Assembly (NCBI RefSeq): GCF_030697065.1
Contig: NZ_JAUYQU010000177.1
Coordinates: 1 to 37,962, forward strand
DNA: 37,962 nt
Source: Bradyrhizobium sp.
GTDB lineage: Bacteria > Pseudomonadota > Alphaproteobacteria > Rhizobiales > Xanthobacteraceae
Direction of reading: 5' to 3'
Below are positions 1 to 9,244 of the stretch, one piece after another. A program made the position numbers and the translations under genes. The notes beneath the pieces are model-generated. The model worked only from the letters and a program-made list of their open reading frames with translations, had not been told where the DNA came from and made no database searches. The stretch's first letter is position 1. Every line of letters begins with the position of its first letter.

Positions 1-752
1 GTGAGGTCGCCGAGGAAGCAGAAGGATTTGCCCTTCGACGTCACCATGAACATGCTGTGGCCGACGGTATGGCCGGGCGCGGAGATCACGGTGATGCCGG
101 GCAGGATTTCCTGGTTGTCCTTGAAGAACACCAGCCGGTCCTTCACCGGCAGCAGGTTCTTGCGGGCATGGATCACGAAGTCCTTCAGGGGGCCGCCGAG
201 CTTGCCCTCGTCGGTCCAGAAATCGTAGTCGCTCTGGGCGATGTAGACCTGTGCATTCGGAAACAGCGGCTTGCCGTCGGCGTCGACGATGCCGCCGATA
301 TGGTCGATATGCGCATGCGAGCAGACGATGGCGTCGATATCGGCCGGCTTGATGCCGGCCTCCGCCATGCTCTTCTGCTGCCGTCCCGTGGTCGGGCCGA
401 ACGCCTTCGAGGTGCCCATGCCGGTGTCGAACAGCACCAGCTTGTCGCCGGTGTTGACGATCGGCGAGTTCTGTTCGAGCACGACATTGTCCGGCGACAG
501 GAAATTGTCGGTCAGCATCTTCTTGACCTCCTCCTTCGGCACCCCGATGAAGGCGCCGCCGGGATCGCCGAGCGGCAGCGGGCCGTCGGAAACGACGGTG
601 ACTTCGGCATCGCCGAAATTGAAACGATAGAAATAGGGCACCTGGGTGCCGAGCTTCGGCGCCTTGGCCAGGGCGCTGCCGCCGAGCAGGGTCGAGGCAC
701 CGAGGCCGGCGCCGAGCGCCAGCAAAGAGCGTCGCGAAACATCCGATGTCAT
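1..752 (-). CDS. Tat-exported MBL-fold metallo-hydrolase (C-terminus cut by window edge)
   Basis: Seen: 250 residues are encoded before the gene runs off the left edge, so the C-terminus is missing. The ATG at 752 has a GGAGGA ribosome site a few bases upstream. The N-terminus has a twin-arginine signal (SRRSLLALG, residues 6-14) and a hydrophobic stretch ending near ALA (29), so export to the periplasm in folded form is expected. The metallo-beta-lactamase signature HAHIDH lies at residues 146-151 and a second metal-ligand histidine is in APGHTVGH (about 228). Family knowledge: these proteins bind two metal ions, usually zinc, and hydrolyse esters, lactones or thioesters. The substrate cannot be told from the sequence. 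The architecture resembles exported lactonase-like MBL proteins, but I do not claim quorum quenching. The gene is followed upstream by a repeat-bearing intergenic region rather than an operon partner. Confidence 0.85.
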   Translation of the reverse strand, partial: MTSDVSRRSLLALGAGLGASTLLGGSALAKAPKLGTQVPYFYRFNFGDAEVTVVSDGPLPLGDPGGAFIGVPKEEVKKMLTDNFLSPDNVVLEQNSPIVNTGDKLVLFDTGMGTSKAFGPTTGRQQKSMAEAGIKPADIDAIVCSHAHIDHIGGIVDADGKPLFPNAQVYIAQSDYDFWTDEGKLGGPLKDFVIHARKNLLPVKDRLVFFKDNQEILPGITVISAPGHTVGHSMFMVTSKGKSFCFLGDL

Positions 753-895
753 GCGTTTTCCTCCGTTAGTTTTTATGGAAATTGTGCGTTGCAGCCCCGG
801 ACTTGACCGTCCGCCCAAGTCGAGCGGGCATTCGCTCAGGTTGCACCCGCCTGCAAAAGCTGACAAGCGAAATGGGCCATTGGAAGGCGCAACAA

Positions 896-978
896 TCCTT
901 CGAGACGGCGCTTCGCGCCTCCTCAGGATGAGGGTCCCTCATGGTGAGGAGCGCGGCAACGCCGCGCGTCTCGAACCA
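896..978. repeat. REP-like palindromic repeat, family A
   Basis: An intergenic palindrome built from the arms CGAGACG...CCTCAGGATGAGGG and CCCTCATGGTGAGGAGCG...CGTCTCGAA, giving long GC-rich stems. Related copies or halves occur at 17480-17539, 21144-21270 and 26281-26300. It sits between the ends of two genes read away from each other's stop and could act as a transcript-end structure. The family resemblance to Bradyrhizobium intergenic repeats is from memory. Confidence 0.7.
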
Positions 979-1290
979 TCAATTCATCCGGGAGGCCGCC
1001 ACCGGATCGGGTTGCGGCAGCGGCTGCTCCAGCATCTTCAGCGCGGCATCGAGCGCATTGCGCAGATTGGCGGCGGCGGTCGGACTGCAGCGCAGCCGCC
1101 CGGACGACAGGAATTTCACGTCGGTGAGGCCGCTTTGCGCGGGAACGAGAATGCGGGTCGCGAGCTCGATCTCGACGGTGCCGTGCATGATGCCATAGGC
1201 TCCGACGATGTCGAAATAAACCAGCGCGGCGGCGGCGCCGGTGTCCTCGTAAACGAGAGCGGCCGGCGGTTGCGGATTCTGGTCAGCCAT
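979..1290 (-). CDS. small conserved-looking protein of unknown function
   Basis: Seen: 103 residues, ATG at 1290 with an AGGAGA ribosome site about 7 bases upstream. There is no signal peptide or membrane segment. The middle reads YFDIVGAYGIMHGTVEIEL, which looks like a beta-rich soluble domain, followed by a helical segment (TAAANLRNALDAALKML) and a proline-rich tail. I do not recognise a named family. The pattern recalls small proteins that appear beside regulators in rhizobia, but no function is assigned. It stands 67 bases downstream of gshB on the same strand and may be read from the same transcript. The stop codon abuts the family A repeat at 896-978. Confidence 0.7.
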   Translation of the reverse strand: MADQNPQPPAALVYEDTGAAAALVYFDIVGAYGIMHGTVEIELATRILVPAQSGLTDVKFLSSGRLRCSPTAAANLRNALDAALKMLEQPLPQPDPVAASRMN

Positions 1291-1357
1291 GCGGTCTCTC
1301 CTCGCGTGATTCGATTAACGCAAGGTAGGCCTATCGGCCGGCGCGCAACAGCGCTGG

Positions 1358-2299
1358 TTAGCCCCGCTTCTTCTCGATCACGTCCCAGATCTTTGCCGCG
1401 ACATCAGGCCCGCCCAGCCGCGCGATGGCGCGGATGCCGGTGGGCGAGGTGACGTTGATCTCGGTCAGAAAGCCGTCGATGACGTCGATGCCGACGAACA
1501 GCAGGCCGCGCTCGCGCAATTTCGGACCCAGCGTCGCGCAGATTTCGCGCTCGCGGGGGGTGAGGTCGGTGGCCTGGGCGGCGCCGCCGCGCACCATGTT
1601 GGAGCGCAGATCGTCGGCCGCCGGCACGCGGTTGACGGCGCCGGCGAATTCGCCGTCGACCAGGATGATGCGCTTGTCGCCGTGCCGGACCTCGGGCAGG
1701 AAGCGCTGGATCACCCAAGGCTCCCGGAAGGTCACCGAGAACATGTCGAACAGCGAGCCGAAATTCATGTCCTGCGGCATGACGCGGAACACCGCGGCGC
1801 CGCCATGGCCGTGCAGCGGCTTCATCACCACGGCGCCGTGCTGGTCGCGGAAGGCGTTGATCTCGTCGAGGTCGCGCGAGATCAGCGTCGGCGGCATCAA
1901 TTCGGGGAAATCCATCACGAAGACTTTCTCCGGCGCGTTGCGCACGCTGGCGGGATCGTTCACGACCAGCGTTCTCGGATGGATACGCTCCAGCAGATGC
2001 GTCGAGGTGATGTAGGCGAGGTCGAACGGCGGGTCTTGCCGCAGCAGCACGACGTCGAACGAGGTGAGCAGCGTCCGCTTCGGCTCGCCGAGGGTGCAAT
2101 GATCGCCGACCTCGTCGCGCACGGTGAGTGTCTGCACCGGCACTGCCACCTCCTCGCCGCGCAGCGAGAGCTTTTCGGGCGTGTAATAGGACAGCGCGTG
2201 GCCGCGCTTCTGCGCCTCCAGCAGCAGCGCAAAGGTCGAATCGCCACGGATGTTGATGCGCGCGATGGGGTCCATCTGGACGGCGACGTTCAATTTCAT
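1358..2299 (-). CDS. gshB: glutathione synthetase
   Basis: Joins gamma-glutamylcysteine and glycine using ATP, the last step of glutathione synthesis, in the cytoplasm. Seen: 313 residues from the ATG at 2299, the usual length for bacterial GshB. It begins [20 protein letters not shown], the typical prokaryotic GshB N-terminal domain opening. An ATP-grasp core follows, with [17 protein letters not shown] forming the nucleotide-binding region and a late metal/ATP segment [21 protein letters not shown]. An in-frame TTG at 2329 would add ten residues, but the family start and the ATG favour 2299. Downstream of yraN and rsmI on the same strand (45 bases after yraN), it probably shares their transcript, a common gene order in this bacterial group. 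Confidence 0.96.
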   Translation of the reverse strand: MKLNVAVQMDPIARINIRGDSTFALLLEAQKRGHALSYYTPEKLSLRGEEVAVPVQTLTVRDEVGDHCTLGEPKRTLLTSFDVVLLRQDPPFDLAYITSTHLLERIHPRTLVVNDPASVRNAPEKVFVMDFPELMPPTLISRDLDEINAFRDQHGAVVMKPLHGHGGAAVFRVMPQDMNFGSLFDMFSVTFREPWVIQRFLPEVRHGDKRIILVDGEFAGAVNRVPAADDLRSNMVRGGAAQATDLTPREREICATLGPKLRERGLLFVGIDVIDGFLTEINVTSPTGIRAIARLGGPDVAAKIWDVIEKKRG

Positions 2300-2343
2300 T
2301 TCAGGGGTCCGCGAGTTGGGGTGATGCAAGAGAATCGGAGGCG

Positions 2344-2757
2344 TCAGGTGCTGGCGTCGAAGGCCGCTAACAGATGGCGCGGCAGCCGCCGCGGCGCAAT
2401 CAGCACGGCGTCGAAACGCAGCTCGAATTCCGCATGCTCGGGATGCGCCATCAGCCAGGCCTGGGCGGCGGCGATGATGCGGGCCTGCTGGCGTGGCGTC
2501 ACCGCATAGGCGGCCTCATCCAGGCTGGCACGCGCCTTGACCTCGATGAACGCCACCAGATCGCGTTTGCGCGCCACCAGATCGATCTCGCCATGGGGCG
2601 TGCGAAACCGCTTGGCCAGAATGCGATAACCCTTCGCCGTCAGCCAGGCGGCGGCGCGCGCTTCCGCCGACAGGCCGGTGCGAAATGCCGCGACCCGTTC
2701 CGGCGCGGCGATTTTTGCGAGCTTGCCGGGCGGCGCTGCGCCGTCAGTCTTCGCCAT
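2344..2757 (-). CDS. yraN: YraN/UPF0102 family nuclease-fold protein
   Basis: Seen: 137 residues from the ATG at 2757, which overlaps the end of rsmI by 14 bases and so suggests translational coupling. The PD-(D/E)XK nuclease-fold core is visible: GEIDLVARK (Asp59) followed by FIEVKAR (Glu72, Lys74), preceded by the family's [20 protein letters not shown] segment. Family knowledge: UPF0102 proteins resemble Holliday-junction resolvases and are widely found next to rsmI, but the cellular role is not settled. The context here, rsmI-yraN-gshB, is the common one. An upstream in-frame extension to 2913 exists inside rsmI but lacks family similarity, so it is rejected as the start. Confidence 0.92.
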   Translation of the reverse strand: MAKTDGAAPPGKLAKIAAPERVAAFRTGLSAEARAAAWLTAKGYRILAKRFRTPHGEIDLVARKRDLVAFIEVKARASLDEAAYAVTPRQQARIIAAAQAWLMAHPEHAEFELRFDAVLIAPRRLPRHLLAAFDAST

Positions 2758-3709
2758 CGTCGTCCGTCGCTTGCTGGTGGGTGCCTTTGGCGAGTTCGAG
2801 CGCGCGGGCATAGATCTCGCGGCGCGGCCGGCCGGACAGTTCGACCGCATGCGCCACCGCGTCCTTGACGCTGTCGCGCTGCAGCCGGTTGCGCAGGAGA
2901 TCGTCCAGTTCATCCCCGGTCATGGCCTGGGCGCGGGCAGCCGGCGGGCCGATCACCAGCACGAATTCGCCGCGGGTCTCCAGCGTGGCGGCGGCGGTGG
3001 CGAGTTCGGCGATGGGCGCGCGCAGAATCTCCTCGTGCAGCTTGGTCATTTCGCGGCAGATCGCAGCATCGCGCGTGCCCATGATGTCGGCGAGATCGGC
3101 CAGCGTGTCCTGCACCCGGTTGCCGGATTCGAACATCACCAGCGTGGCGTCGATCCGCGACAGTTCGGTGAGCCGCGCGCGGCGCGCGGTCGATCTCGAC
3201 GGCAGAAATCCCTCGAAGAAAAACCGGTCGGTCGGCAAGGCCGCCACGCACAGCGCCGCCAGCACCGAGGACGGGCCGGGCAGCGCGATCACCTGGTGGC
3301 CGGCGGCGCAGACCTCGCGCACCAGCTTGAAACCGGGATCGGAAATCAGCGGCGTGCCGGCATCCGAGACCAGCGCGATCGAGGCGCCCTGCGCCAGCTT
3401 CTGCAGGATGACGGGGCGGGCCTGCGCGGCATTGTGCTCGTGATAGGGTTTCAGCAAGGCCGAGATGCCGTAGCGCTCGGTCAGCCGCCGGGTCATGCGG
3501 GTGTCTTCGCAGGCGATGATATCGACGCCCGCCAGGGTTTCCAGCGCGCGGATGGTGATATCGCCGAGATTGCCGATCGGGGTGGCCACCAGATGCAGGC
3601 CGGGAACCGCTTTCGGCGCGTTCATAACGTGGCCGCCCAACGAAAATATCCGTGCCGGCGCAACAAGCGGGCTGTCAGACGTATTTGTGGACGCGGGTTT
3701 TGGGCGCAT
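2744..3709 (-). CDS. rsmI: 16S rRNA (cytidine1402-2'-O)-methyltransferase
   Basis: Methylates the ribose of C1402 in the decoding centre of 16S rRNA with S-adenosylmethionine. Seen: 321 residues in the tetrapyrrole-methylase fold, with the signature [17 protein letters not shown] near residue 40, the SAM-site segment [12 protein letters not shown], and [12 protein letters not shown] with FFEGFLP after it. The C-terminal part has the RsmI-specific [15 protein letters not shown] segment. The start is uncertain: the ATG at 3709 gives a short non-conserved leader, and an internal ATG at 3625 ([20 protein letters not shown]) would also give a full catalytic domain. Neither has a strong ribosome site. 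It is divergent from lppC, a classical pairing in proteobacteria, and overlaps yraN by 14 bases. Confidence 0.95.
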   Translation of the reverse strand: MRPKPASTNTSDSPLVAPARIFSLGGHVMNAPKAVPGLHLVATPIGNLGDITIRALETLAGVDIIACEDTRMTRRLTERYGISALLKPYHEHNAAQARPVILQKLAQGASIALVSDAGTPLISDPGFKLVREVCAAGHQVIALPGPSSVLAALCVAALPTDRFFFEGFLPSRSTARRARLTELSRIDATLVMFESGNRVQDTLADLADIMGTRDAAICREMTKLHEEILRAPIAELATAAATLETRGEFVLVIGPPAARAQAMTGDELDDLLRNRLQRDSVKDAVAHAVELSGRPRREIYARALELAKGTHQQATDDDGED

Positions 3710-3844
3710 AATGCCAATCTAGATGGGACGGGCCGCCGACGCCACCGGGCCGCAGCGTGGCGGCTGCCGAAGGGTAGGTCGCGGCGCGCGGGATGGAACC
3801 AGGAGCGTGCAACCGGCGGCCAAGGCGGCGCTGCCACAATCCTT

Positions 3845-3874
3845 TTGATTTGGTTAACTATTCGCCGACAATAT
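3845..3874 (+). promoter_or_regulatory. candidate promoter for lppC
   Basis: TTGATT at 3845-3850 and CAATAT at 3869-3874, separated by 18 bases, about 75 bases upstream of the lppC ATG. It is in the gap between divergent rsmI and lppC. The match is to the general sigma-70-type pattern only. Confidence 0.35.
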
Positions 3875-3948
3875 GCCTGATTCCACCCCCCTTGATCATG
3901 GGGAGGTAGAAGTGCCGGCGATGTCGGCCGGTCAAGAAAAGAGATGCG

Positions 3949-5163
3949 ATGGTAGGGCCACTCGAACCCAAATCCGGGCCTTCCAGGTCTTTGCCTTGCA
4001 AGACGCCGTCGGGGGCCACCCGGCGGACGGCGGTCGGCCTGATTCTGGGCGCGCCCCTGCTCGGGGCCTGCGCCGGCATGGGTTCGAATCCGTTCGGTTC
4101 GGCGGAGACCGCGGGGCCGCCGCAGCAGCCGCAGGCCGTCGGCACCGGCGGGGTCAAGGTCGGGCTGGTGCTGCCGCTGTCGGCATCGGGCAATGCCGGC
4201 GTCGCGGCGCAGTCGATGAGGAACGCCGCCGAGATGGCGCTGGCCGAGTTCCAGAATCCCAATATCCAGCTCCTGATCAAGGACGACGGCGGCAGCCCGC
4301 AGGGCGCGAGCCTGGGAACCCAGCAGGCGCTCGACGAGGGCGCCGAGATCATTCTCGGTCCGCTGTTTGCAGGTTCGGTGCCATCGACCGCGGCGCTGAC
4401 GCGCACCCGCGGCGTCTCCGTGATCGCGTTCTCGACCGATTCGAGCGTCGCCGGCCGCGGCGTTTATCTGCTCAGTTTCCTGCCCGAATCCGACGTCAAC
4501 CGGATCGTCGAATACGCCGCCAGCACCGGCAAGCGTTCGTTCGCGGCCATGGTGCCCGACAATGCCTATGGCAATGTGGTGGAGGCCGCGTTCAAGCAGG
4601 CGGTCGGCCGCAGGAACGGGCGCCTCGTCGCGTTCGAAAAATACGGCGCCGACCGCGCCACGCCGGCACGCACCGTGGCGCAGGCGCTGGGTTCGGCCGA
4701 CGCGCTGTTCATCGCCGACGACGGCGACTCTGTGGTGCAGGTCGCCGACGCGCTGACCGCGGCGGGGGCGAATCTGCGCAACATCCAGCTGCTCGGCACC
4801 GGCCTGTGGGACAATCCGCGGGTGTTCGCGAGCCCGGCGCTTCAGGGTGGGCTGTATGCCGCGCCGGATCCGTCCGGCTTCCGCGCCTTCTCCGGCCGCT
4901 ACCGCGCCAAATTTGGCGCCGATCCGGTGCGCACCGCGACACTGGCCTATGACGCGGTGGCGCTGGTCGCCGCCCTGGCGCGAACCCAGGGACCGCAGAG
5001 GTTCGCGACCGAGGTGCTGACCAGTCCGTCGGGCTTTGCCGGCATCGATGGCCTGTTCCGCTTCCGCGCCGACGGCACCAACGAGCGCGGCCTCGCCGTG
5101 ATGAGGGTGGGATCGGGCGGCAGCACGCCGGTCGCCAGCTCGCCGAAGAGCTTTGGGGCGTAG
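3949..5163 (+). CDS. LppC-like lipoprotein, penicillin-binding protein activator
   Basis: Seen: 404 residues. An arginine-containing N-region is followed by a hydrophobic stretch and the lipobox LLGAC, with the lipidated Cys at 41, so it is an envelope lipoprotein. From about residue 70 (GGVKVGLVLPLSASGN) it has the periplasmic binding-protein type I fold of the LppC/LpoA C-terminal domain. Segments such as ALDEGAEIILGPLFAGSV and VAMVPDNAYG-like FAAMVPDNAYG are typical. Family knowledge: in gammaproteobacteria LpoA activates PBP1A. Alphaproteobacterial members are shorter and lack the N-terminal TPR domain, so the partner is inferred. It is divergent from rsmI, the same neighbourhood as E. 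coli lpoA-rsmI-yraN, which supports the call. It converges on hemW with 56 bases between the stops. Confidence 0.88.
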   Translation: MVGPLEPKSGPSRSLPCKTPSGATRRTAVGLILGAPLLGACAGMGSNPFGSAETAGPPQQPQAVGTGGVKVGLVLPLSASGNAGVAAQSMRNAAEMALAEFQNPNIQLLIKDDGGSPQGASLGTQQALDEGAEIILGPLFAGSVPSTAALTRTRGVSVIAFSTDSSVAGRGVYLLSFLPESDVNRIVEYAASTGKRSFAAMVPDNAYGNVVEAAFKQAVGRRNGRLVAFEKYGADRATPARTVAQALGSADALFIADDGDSVVQVADALTAAGANLRNIQLLGTGLWDNPRVFASPALQGGLYAAPDPSGFRAFSGRYRAKFGADPVRTATLAYDAVALVAALARTQGPQRFATEVLTSPSGFAGIDGLFRFRADGTNERGLAVMRVGSGGSTPVASSPKSFGA

Positions 5164-5219
5164 CTTGTGTCGCCGCTGCGAACGCAGTGGCTCATTTGTC
5201 CGGGACGACGAGAAATATT

Positions 5220-6416
5220 CTACGCCGCGAGATCCGCCACCACGGCGTCGAGCACCGGAAAGCCCGCCTGCGTCACCCGCAGCCGGCCATTGGCATCGAC
5301 GGTGATGGCGCCTTCCTCGCGCAGGATCGCGATGCGGCCGGGATCCAGCGTGCGGCCGGACAGCGCGGCATAGCGTTCGGGATCGATGCCTTCCGCCAGC
5401 CGCAGGCCCATCAGCAGGAATTCATCGGCGCGTTCTTCGCTGTTGAGGAGATCGTCGACCACGACGCCGTGGCCGTTGGCCTCGACGCGCATCAGCCATG
5501 CCTCGGGGCGTTTTTCGGTGGCGATGGCGTGCCTCGTGCCGTCGACATCGAGGCGGCCATGGGCGCCGGGACCGATGCCGGCATATTCCTCGCCGCGCCA
5601 GTAGACCAGATTATGTTTGCACTCCGCGCCCGGGCGCGCGTGGTTGGAGATCTCGTAGGACGGCAGGCCATGTTGCGCGCAGACGTCCTGGGTGACGTCG
5701 TAGAGCGCACGGGCGACGGCCTCGTCCGGCGTCTTCAATTTGCCGGCGGCGTGCAGGCCGAAGAACGGCGTGCCCTCTTCGATGGTGAGCTGATAGAGCG
5801 ACAGATGCTCGGCGGCTTCCGAGATCGCCAGCTTCAGCTCGTCCGCCCACATCCGCGGGGTCTGGTCGGGACGGGCGTAGATCAGATCGAACGAGTAACG
5901 ATCGAACGCGGTGCGCGCGATCGCGACGGCGTCGAGCGCCTCGCGCGAGGTGTGCAGACGTCCCAGCGCCTTCAGCGAGGCATCGTCGAGTGCCTGCACG
6001 CCGAGCGAAACCCGGTTGACGCCGGCGGCGCGATAACCGCGAAACCGCGTCGCCTCGACGCTGGTCGGGTTGGCCTCCAGCGAAACCTCGGCATCGGGCG
6101 CGACGCGCCAGTGTCTTGCAATGGCATCGAGAATGGCGCCGACGGTCTTCGGCTGCATCAGCGACGGCGTGCCGCCGCCGAGAAAGATCGAGGAGACCTC
6201 GCGGCCCGGCGCCCGCGCCGCTGACGTTTCGATCTCGCGGGCAAAGGCCTTTGCGAAGCGTTCCTCGTCAACAGGCGCGTGCCGGACATGGCTGTTGAAA
6301 TCGCAATACGGGCACTTCGACAGGCAGAACGGCCAGTGCACGTAAACGCCAAAAGCCTTTGCGTTTCCTTTTCCCTCCCCCGCTTGCGGGGGAGGGTTAG
6401 GGTGGGGGCTAGTCAA
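5220..6416 (-). CDS. hemW: HemW-type radical SAM heme chaperone
   Basis: Seen: 398 residues. The radical-SAM cluster motif is CLSKCPYC (Cys31, Cys35, Cys38), preceded by the family's GVYVHWPF. Later come [32 protein letters not shown] and a C-terminal HemW domain. Family knowledge: HemW was long labelled a second oxygen-independent coproporphyrinogen oxidase but is now regarded as a heme-binding chaperone. The first in-frame start is a TTG at 6416 that overlaps the rdgB stop by 8 bases. No other start codon lies before the conserved domain except a GTG inside GVYVHW. Residues 4-15 ([12 protein letters not shown]) are encoded by a palindromic intergenic-type repeat, so the N-terminus is a recent or tolerated addition. 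It likely follows rdgB in one transcript. Confidence 0.95.
   Translation of the reverse strand: MTSPHPNPPPQAGEGKGNAKAFGVYVHWPFCLSKCPYCDFNSHVRHAPVDEERFAKAFAREIETSAARAPGREVSSIFLGGGTPSLMQPKTVGAILDAIARHWRVAPDAEVSLEANPTSVEATRFRGYRAAGVNRVSLGVQALDDASLKALGRLHTSREALDAVAIARTAFDRYSFDLIYARPDQTPRMWADELKLAISEAAEHLSLYQLTIEEGTPFFGLHAAGKLKTPDEAVARALYDVTQDVCAQHGLPSYEISNHARPGAECKHNLVYWRGEEYAGIGPGAHGRLDVDGTRHAIATEKRPEAWLMRVEANGHGVVVDDLLNSEERADEFLLMGLRLAEGIDPERYAALSGRTLDPGRIAILREEGAITVDANGRLRVTQAGFPVLDAVVADLAA
6373..6405. repeat. GC-rich hairpin repeat inside the start of hemW
   Basis: A perfect inverted repeat with 11-base arms (CCCTCCCCCGC at 6373-6383, GCGGGGGAGGG at 6386-6396) and a two-base centre, followed by GTTAGGGTGGGG. 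It matches a dispersed repeat type normally found between genes in these bacteria. Here it codes for PPPQAGEG of HemW and directly follows the rdgB stop codon. Confidence 0.8.
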
Positions 6417-7044
6417 GGCAGATCTCCGCGAGTTTGACGAAGGCGCGGGCGCGATGCGACAGGCCCAGGCCCAGCGGCGGCAGGCCGTGCTTTTCGAGGC
6501 TGGTCATCTCGCCGAAGGTCCTGGCGTGTCCATCGGGCAGGAACGCCGGATCGTAGCCGAACCCGGCGCTGCCGCGCGGCGGCCACACCAGCGTGCCGTC
6601 GGCGCGCGCCTCGACCTCTTCGAGGTGACCGTCGGGCCAGGCCACGCACAGCGCGGAAACGAAATGCGCCTTGCGCTGCTCCGGCGCGGTGGCGCCGCGC
6701 TCCTGCAGCAGACGCTCGATCCGCGCCATCGCCGCGGCAAAATCCTTGTCCGGTCCGGCCCAGCGCGCCGAGAGAATGCCGGGGGCGCCGTCGAGCGCAT
6801 CGACCACGAGGCCGGAATCGTCGGCGAAGGCCGGCAGCTGCGCGGCTTTTGCCGCCGCCACCGCCTTGATGGCGGCATTGGCGCGAAACGTATCGCCGGT
6901 TTCGTCGGGTTCGCCGAGGCCGAGTTCGCCGGCCGAGATCGCCTCGACGCCGTGCGGCGCCAGCAGTTCGCGCATCTCGGCGAGCTTGCCGGGATTATGG
7001 GTCGCGATCACGAGCTTGCCGGTGATTCGACGGTGTTGAGTCAT
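6409..7044 (-). CDS. rdgB: XTP/dITP pyrophosphatase (non-canonical purine NTPase)
   Basis: Hydrolyses ITP, dITP and XTP to monophosphates, keeping deaminated purines out of nucleic acid. Seen: 211 residues of the Ham1/RdgB family. The N-terminal substrate-binding motif is [11 protein letters not shown] (residues 14-24). The central [17 protein letters not shown] holds the acidic metal/catalytic residues. Near the C-terminus are [10 protein letters not shown] and GLSHRARAF, which is the usual SHR base-recognition motif. ATG at 7044. It lies downstream of rph, the normal neighbour in proteobacteria, with a repeat-filled gap of 108 bases, and overlaps the hemW start. Confidence 0.96.
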   Translation of the reverse strand: MTQHRRITGKLVIATHNPGKLAEMRELLAPHGVEAISAGELGLGEPDETGDTFRANAAIKAVAAAKAAQLPAFADDSGLVVDALDGAPGILSARWAGPDKDFAAAMARIERLLQERGATAPEQRKAHFVSALCVAWPDGHLEEVEARADGTLVWPPRGSAGFGYDPAFLPDGHARTFGEMTSLEKHGLPPLGLGLSHRARAFVKLAEICLD

Positions 7045-7058
7045 TGGTACTTATATTC

Positions 7059-7140
7059 CGTCATGGCCGCGCTCGTCCCGGCCATCCACGTTTTTTGTAC
7101 GAGGAAGTCGTGGATGCCCGGGTCAAGCCCGGGCATGACG
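7059..7140. repeat. palindromic intergenic repeat, family B
   Basis: Outer arms CGTCATGGCCG and CGGGCATGACG with inner arms CCATCCACG and CGTGGATG form a long imperfect hairpin filling most of the gap between rph and rdgB. It is of a type often seen between genes in Bradyrhizobium-like genomes (from memory). It may produce a processing site or partial terminator between the two genes. Confidence 0.75.
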
Positions 7141-7152
7141 ACCTTTTGCAAA

Positions 7153-7866
7153 TCACGCCACGGCCATTTTCTGCAGATCCACCAGCCGCGCCACGCCCTT
7201 GCGCGCCAGCGCCATCAGCGCCAGGAACTCGTCCTGCGAGAACGGGGTCTTTTCCGCGGTGCCCTGCACCTCGATGATACGGCCATCGCCGGTCATGACG
7301 AAATTGGCGTCGGTATCGGCCTCGGAATCCTCGGCGTAATCGAGATCGAGCACCGGGATGCCGTTGTAGATGCCGCAGGAGATCGCCGCCACATTATCGC
7401 GCAGAGGACTGGTCTTGATCATGTTGCGGGTCTTCATCCAGGCGATGCAGTCGGCCAACGCCACCCAGGCGCCGGTGATCGAGGCGGTGCGGGTGCCGCC
7501 ATCGGCCTGGATGACGTCGCAATCGACCGTGATCTGGCGCTCGCCGAGCGCTTCGAGATCGACAGCCGCACGCAAACTGCGGCCGATCAGGCGCTGGATT
7601 TCGACGGTGCGTCCGCCCTGCTTGCCGGCGGCGGCCTCGCGGCGGGTGCGTTCCAGCGTGGCGCGCGGCAGCATGCCGTATTCGGCGGTGACCCATCCGC
7701 GGCCCTGGCCCTTGAGCCATGGCGGCAGCCGTTCTTCCAGGGTGGCCGTGACGAGCACATGGGTGTCGCCGAATTTGACCATGCAGGAACCCTCGGCGTA
7801 TTTGACCACGCCCCGTTCCAGCGACACGGCGCGCAATTCGTCTGGCGCACGGCGGCTTGGCCGCAT
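7153..7866 (-). CDS. rph: ribonuclease PH
   Basis: Phosphorolytic 3'-to-5' exoribonuclease that trims tRNA precursors and helps degrade structured rRNA. Seen: 237 residues from the ATG at 7866, preceded by AAGGA with 7-base spacing. An upstream TTG at 7881 would add five residues and is less likely. Conserved segments are [12 protein letters not shown] at the start, [48 protein letters not shown] (the phosphate/active-site region) and EVQGTAE near the end. Length is normal and the active residues look intact. It is divergent from hrcA, the usual gene order in alphaproteobacteria, and heads an rph-rdgB-hemW run. Confidence 0.97.
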   Translation of the reverse strand: MRPSRRAPDELRAVSLERGVVKYAEGSCMVKFGDTHVLVTATLEERLPPWLKGQGRGWVTAEYGMLPRATLERTRREAAAGKQGGRTVEIQRLIGRSLRAAVDLEALGERQITVDCDVIQADGGTRTASITGAWVALADCIAWMKTRNMIKTSPLRDNVAAISCGIYNGIPVLDLDYAEDSEADTDANFVMTGDGRIIEVQGTAEKTPFSQDEFLALMALARKGVARLVDLQKMAVA

Positions 7867-8045
7867 GAGAAATCCTTTCAAAAATCCAGCAAAGACAGGC
7901 TCGCGGTGCTTGTAGGAGGGGGAAGCGGCAGCGGCAAGGCCCTAGAGCCCCTCCGGCCGGTTCTCTGCCGGTCCATGGGGACTAATACCTGCTTGTCCTC
8001 AGCCGCTGTGATAGACAGATTAGGCTGAGTTAACGGGAGTATTCT

Positions 8046-9134
8046 GTGGCCCACCACGATCCGATCGGCCTGATCGCTCCGCATGCCGGGCTTGCCCAGC
8101 TCAACGAGCGCTCGCGGGACATTTTTCGTCAAATCGTCGAGAGCTATCTCGCCACCGGTGAACCCGTCGGTTCCCGCAACATTTCGCGCCTGATCGCGAT
8201 GCCGCTGTCGCCGGCCTCGGTGCGCAACGTGATGTCCGATCTCGAGCAACTCGGCCTGATCTATGCGCCGCACACCTCGGCCGGCCGGCTGCCGACCGAA
8301 CTCGGCCTGCGGTTTTTCGTCGACGCCCTGATGCAGGTCGGCGACCTCACCGAGCCGGAGCGCGAGTCGATCCAGAACCAGCTCGCCTCGGTCGGCAAGG
8401 CGCAATCGGTCGAGGCGGCGTTGGGCGAGGCGCTGACCCGGCTGTCCGGCCTGACCCGGGCCGCCGCCGTGGTGCTGACCGCCAAATCCAATTCGCGACT
8501 GAAACACATCGAATTCGTGCGGCTGGAGCCGGAACGGGCGCTGGTGGTGCTGGTCGGCGAGGACGGCCAGGTCGAGAACCGCGTGCTGACCCTGCCGCCG
8601 GGCGTTCCCTCCTCGGCGCTGACCGAAGCCACCAATTTTCTCAATGCGCGGATCAGGGGACGGACGCTGGCCGAGGCGCGGCTGGAGCTGGAAACCGCGC
8701 TGACGCAAAGTCGAACCGAACTCGATCAGCTGACGCACAAGGTGATTTCAGCCGGGATCGCGAGCTGGTCCGGCGGCACCAGCGACGACCGCCAGCTGAT
8801 CGTGCGCGGGCACGCCAATCTGCTGGAAGACCTTCACGCGCTGGAGGATCTTGAGCGGGTGAAGTCGCTGTTCGACGATCTCGAGACCAAGCGCGGCGTG
8901 ATCGACCTGCTGGGCCGCGCCGAGCGCGCCGAAGGCGTGCGGATCTTCATCGGCTCGGAGAACAAGCTGTTTTCGCTGTCCGGCTCCTCCACCATCATCG
9001 CGCCCTACAGCGATGCCGCGGGGCATATCGTCGGCGTTCTCGGCGTGATCGGGCCGACGCGGCTCAACTATGCCCGCGTGATCCCGACGGTGGACTACGC
9101 GGCGCGCATCGTCAGCCGGATGCTGGGCGGCTGA
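8046..9134 (+). CDS. hrcA: heat-inducible transcription repressor HrcA
   Basis: Represses chaperone genes by binding CIRCE elements; GroEL modulates its activity. Seen: 362 residues, GTG start at 8046 with GGGAG about six bases upstream. The N-terminal winged helix-turn-helix runs from [25 protein letters not shown] through [19 protein letters not shown] to [16 protein letters not shown]-like middle domain and a C-terminal region with IFIGSEN follow. Length and motifs fit the family. It is followed by grpE after 110 bases. I see no CIRCE inverted repeat (TTAGCACTC-N9-GAGTGCTAA) upstream of hrcA, grpE or dnaK, so its targets are probably elsewhere, for example groESL. Confidence 0.96.
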   Translation: MAHHDPIGLIAPHAGLAQLNERSRDIFRQIVESYLATGEPVGSRNISRLIAMPLSPASVRNVMSDLEQLGLIYAPHTSAGRLPTELGLRFFVDALMQVGDLTEPERESIQNQLASVGKAQSVEAALGEALTRLSGLTRAAAVVLTAKSNSRLKHIEFVRLEPERALVVLVGEDGQVENRVLTLPPGVPSSALTEATNFLNARIRGRTLAEARLELETALTQSRTELDQLTHKVISAGIASWSGGTSDDRQLIVRGHANLLEDLHALEDLERVKSLFDDLETKRGVIDLLGRAERAEGVRIFIGSENKLFSLSGSSTIIAPYSDAAGHIVGVLGVIGPTRLNYARVIPTVDYAARIVSRMLGG

Positions 9135-9244
9135 TCCGGCCGAAATCGGGTTGTCGAGCTTGATTTTCCTCGCCTAAAGCACGATATCCGGGCCAGCAAA
9201 TCCCCCATTGACCCGGTTCCAGCGATTTTTCGAGAAGGCATGCC

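Noticed and set aside
4081..4091. GGTTCGAATCC resembles the T-loop of a tRNA gene
   Set aside because: It lies inside the lppC coding frame and no acceptor stem, D-arm or anticodon arm can be found around it.
9159..9191. CTTG followed by CGATATCCGG upstream of grpE as a heat-shock promoter
   Set aside because: Spacing is about 19-20 bases and several fixed positions of the -10 consensus do not match.
7867..9244. Possible CIRCE element near hrcA or grpE
   Set aside because: No sequence close to TTAGCACTC-N9-GAGTGCTAA was found in the 7867-8045 or 9135-9244 gaps.
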